Shown in pieces: positions 61,353-64,000 of a stretch of DNA of 64,000 bases; position 1 is the first letter of the stretch, and every line of letters begins with the position of its first letter. A model generated the notes under the pieces. The model was not told the DNA's origin, searched no databases, and saw only the letters and a program-made list of their open reading frames with translations. Both the position numbers and the translations under genes were made by a program. Source of the DNA: an uncultured Clostridia bacterium (GTDB lineage: Bacteria; Bacillota; Clostridia; TANB77; CAG-465); contig CALXJI010000005.1 of assembly GCA_944388585.1 (NCBI GenBank), positions 1-64,000 of the forward strand. Direction: 5' to 3'.

Positions 61353-62762
61353 AAAGAATAAATAGAATCATTTGTAATGTTAAGTTCTATTTCTTCTTCT
61401 TCTCCTGTTATATTTAACTCGTATTTTGTCTGATTTATTATATATCCTGATGGGGCATCATATTGCTGTACATAATATTTTCCTGCAGGTAGAGAAATTG
61501 ACGATCCATTTTTAGAAAATCCATCAATATTTTGAACTATTTCTCCATTTTCATCATATATATAATAACTAATGTTTTTTATTTCCTCATTATCAGCATT
61601 TAAAAAGTTTATATATACATCTGAATACTCTACATCTATACCAATAATTGATTTTATAGATTTTACTACAAGATCTCTTGAATCTAATATAATATACTGT
61701 TTTTTAGAATTATCTGATGTATATAATTTGGTATATAACTTTTTTAAATTTGTACTTATAGTAGCTTGAACAAAATAATTTCTTGGTCCTTCTATTTTTA
61801 TATAAAATGGATCTTCAGATTTTATTTTATTAATTTCGTTCATTTCCTCATCTACAATTTTACAATTATTTTGTTCAAAATAATTTTTTAAGCTTAAATC
61901 TGTAATTTCTTCTATAGTATCTCCATATATACTTTTTACATATTCATCATTACTAGAATGTATATATATTGGTCCGAACAATTGTTAAATTATCATTTAC
62001 ATGATCAAACTCAAGTTTCTCAAAATCTACACTAGCACTAGCATCTGTACTATATGAATTTTCCATAGCATAATTTGCAATTTCTTTAGCTTTAGCTACT
62101 ACTCTATTTACCATATCTTCATGCTGCTCTTCACTAGCTCTTATCATATCTAATGAAAATGTACCGTTAGATATACCATCTAATTTTTTACGAGATATAA
62201 TCTCATATACCGCAAGCTGTGTAGCAATATATGCTTCTTCTTCACTTTTAAGTCCCATTTCTTCATAACTTAAATATGGATATCCATTTACAAATGCTGA
62301 AGTCAAATCTCCACTTGTAAAATATTTTGTATATGATAATTCACCCTGAGGAATAATATCATAATTATATGTTGCAGAATATGCAACGCTATCTCCAAGC
62401 TTTGTATATGCAATTTTAACATATATATTATTTAAATCATCTATCATATACTTTGTAAGTTCTCCTGATGATATAGTTCTAGGTTCATTTTTTGCCTTAG
62501 TAGCCACTTCTACATTTTGAATTGGGATATTACTATTTTCTTCTTTATTTGTACTATAAAAATAAATACCAATACTATTTATTATAAGTACAAATACTAT
62601 ACATATAATCCACATATTTCTTTCTTTTTTTAGTTTTTTCTTCTCCTCTTCTGGTAAATTTTTGCTTTCCTTAATTATTTGTTTTCCTTCATCAGTCAAA
62701 AACCAATCCATAAGCTTATTTTTAATTTTCTCGATATTAATCTTATTTTTTTGGGATTTCAT
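61337..62762 (-). pseudogene. Thioester-domain-like surface protein broken by a frameshift
   Basis: Two overlapping frames (62762-61953 and 61981-61337) read as one protein. The first has a basic cytoplasmic N-terminus, a membrane anchor (about 50-70) and a TQXA/thioester-type domain with YPYLSYEEMGLKSEEEAYIATQLAVYEI. The second continues with GPIYIHSSNDEYV and ends in a prealbumin/SpaA-like module with SLPAGKYYVQQYDAPSGYII. At the junction GTTCGGACCA looks like GTT-GGA-CCA plus one extra C: the first frame reads IVRTNI, the second FGPIYI, so the intended sequence is IVGPIYI. No Cys is present in the thioester region, so the thioester itself may be missing. There is no LPxTG; the N-terminal anchor may suffice. 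Confidence 0.75.
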
Positions 62763-62835
62763 AATTATTCCTCCTTCTTATAAATTTTCCATTAAATTAT
62801 ATCATATAAAGATATAAAAAGCAATTAATTTACAT

Positions 62836-62872
62836 AAAAATAGAAGATAGTTTTTACACTATCTTCTATTTT
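62836..62872 (-). terminator. Terminator of the LPQTG gene
   Basis: AAAATAGAAGATAG pairs with CTATCTTCTATTTT around an 8-nt loop; a T-run follows on the minus strand. Confidence 0.85.
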
Positions 62873-62888
62873 GTTTACTTATTTTATA

Positions 62889-64000
62889 TTAGCATTCTTC
62901 TTTTTTTGAAGATATAGCTCTTACAACTACATATCCTAATATACTAATTGCAGAAACTGCTAATACTATCATCATGTCATCACTTAATAGTCCACCAGTT
63001 TGTGGTAATTCAGCTTTCTTGTTATATACAACAGCTTCTACTAAGTCGTTGTTTTCAACAATACTAAATTCATGTTCTTGACCATCTATTATATAACCAT
63101 CTGGAGCTTCTATTTCTTTAAAGTAGTATGTTCCATATGTTAAGTTACTAGATGTTGCAATACCATTTTCATCTGTTATTATTTCTTCTATAACATTTCT
63201 TTCAGAATCTAATATAGCAAATTTAACATCTTTTAATGGTGTACTTGTTCCATCTACTAATTTAGTTATTTGTAATTTTCCTCTTACAAAGTTATTTACA
63301 ACATTTTCTACAACGTTTTGTCCGTCATATTCAATTGTAAATTTATGTGGTTCCTCGTCTATTACAATTCCTTCTGGAGCTTCTACTTCTTTATAATAAT
63401 AAGTTCCTTTTTCAAGTTCTTCAGATTCTGCAATACCTTCTTCATTTGTTGTCATATCACATATAAAGTTCATATTCTCATCGTAAATTTCAAATTTAAC
63501 GCCTGCTAGAGGTTCGCTATTTTCATCTACTTTGATTATTTTTAATTTACCTTCTTGAATTTCATTAATAACAGTTTTTTGAACAACTTGATTATCTTCA
63601 GTTAATATAAACTCATGTTCTTCCTCATCCATAACAACATTTTCAGGTGCTTCTGTTTCTTTGTAATAATATGTTCCTATTGGTAAATCTTTAGATATAG
63701 CTACACCATTTTCATCTGTTATGATTGTATCAACAACATTTTTATTTTCATCTAAGATGTCAAATTTAACTCCTTCTAGTGTTGATCCATTACTATCATA
63801 TTTAGTTATTTGTAATTTACCTTTTTCTACAAGTTTATTAACTACAGTCTTTTGAATAACTTGGTTATTTTCATTTAATATGAATTCATGTTCTGCTTCA
63901 TCCATAACAACATTTTCTGGAGCTTCTGTTTCTTTGTAGTAATATGTTCCTACTGGTAAGTCTTTAGATATAGCTACACCATTTTCATCTGTTATGATTG
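62889..64000 (-). CDS. LPQTG surface protein with tandem SpaA-like domains (5' end outside window)
   Basis: The open frame continues past the window edge, so the start is not here and the ATG at 63905 is internal. At least three complete and one partial prealbumin-like (SpaA/Cna-B) repeats of about 90 aa are present, each with GKLQITK-, VKFDILDENKNVV, TYYYKETEAPE and an HEF strand. Lys, Glu and Asn positions expected for isopeptide bonds recur (ITK, KETEAP, VYN). The C-terminus is a cell-wall sorting signal: ELPQTGG, a hydrophobic segment and a charged SSKKEEC tail. It is a sortase-anchored adhesin or pilin-like protein. The repeats nearest the window edge are very similar in DNA, suggesting recent duplication. 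Confidence 0.88.
   Translation of the reverse strand, partial: IITDENGVAISKDLPVGTYYYKETEAPENVVMDEAEHEFILNENNQVIQKTVVNKLVEKGKLQITKYDSNGSTLEGVKFDILDENKNVVDTIITDENGVAISKDLPIGTYYYKETEAPENVVMDEEEHEFILTEDNQVVQKTVINEIQEGKLKIIKVDENSEPLAGVKFEIYDENMNFICDMTTNEEGIAESEELEKGTYYYKEVEAPEGIVIDEEPHKFTIEYDGQNVVENVVNNFVRGKLQITKLVDGTSTPLKDVKFAILDSERNVIEEIITDENGIATSSNLTYGTYYFKEIEAPDGYIIDGQEHEFSIVENNDLVEAVVYNKKAELPQTGGLLSDDMMIVLAVSAISILGYVVVRAISSKKEEC

Noticed and set aside
62889-64000. CRISPR-like or satellite repeat array at the right edge
   Set aside because: The periodicity comes from coding repeats of about 90 codons (SpaA-like domains) with the frame preserved.

Overview
The window reads as chromosomal DNA of a spore-forming, low-GC member of the Clostridia, possibly an uncultured host-associated lineage. 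The evidence is the very AT-rich sequence, the ctsR-mcsA-mcsB-clpC operon, many sporulation genes (gpr, spoIIP, spoVAC/D/E, spoIIAA/AB, spoIIM, yunB, sipL) and sortase/LPxTG surface proteins. Nearly all genes lie on the minus strand. I did not try to name a species.

Layout. 0.2-7.5 kb: a VanY-like carboxypeptidase, a zinc-ribbon protein and the stress operon ctsR-mcsA-mcsB-clpC, with a textbook CtsR operator. 7.5-13.1 kb: nucleotidyltransferase, membrane protein, dnaG, rpoD and a small membrane protein, co-directional and tightly packed. 13.2-16.4 kb: poorly known genes, including two that share an FWK-EWK N-terminal motif. 16.4-23.3 kb: gpr, holA, trmFO (interrupted by an in-frame TGA), topA, spoIIP and a DivIVA-like gene. 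23.4-25.8 kb (plus strand): spoVAC-spoVAD-spoVAE and two small CotF-like genes. 25.8-35.4 kb: mrnC, groES-groEL, deoD-scpA, recA-recX under a LexA box, and an HD/degenerate-EAL protein. 35.5-37.2 kb: rplM-rpsI with a leader, then a 681-bp segment bounded by imperfect direct repeats of the rpsI terminator region, holding 11-bp iterated repeats, a promoter, hairpins and a 54-aa ribbon-helix-helix-like gene. 37.2-50.3 kb: PAS, HAD and NTPase proteins, yunB-sipL, veg, ctpA, rpsU, two pseudouridine synthases, hslO, spoIIAA-spoIIAB (no sigF next to them), a class B sortase, xerD, spoIIM and rnhA. 50.3-60 kb: tmcAL, an ECF sigma operon, the alpha-type ribosomal operon (infA-rpmJ-rpsM-rpsK-rpsD-rpoA-rplQ), map, adk and sua5. 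60-64 kb: surface-protein territory with a 64-aa LPVTGG mini-protein, about 1 kb without genes, a frameshifted thioester-domain-like gene and an LPQTG protein built of SpaA-like repeats that runs off the window.

The least expected signals are two intergenic hairpins, upstream of gpr and spoIIM, that bury the Shine-Dalgarno of a sporulation gene in any transcript reading through from the housekeeping gene before it. A plausible sporulation promoter lies inside each hairpin and would start mRNA downstream of the masking arm. The other leading candidate is the small direct-repeat-bounded segment after rpsI. All promoter, operator and hairpin calls were made by eye; gene functions rest on motif recognition without database searches.
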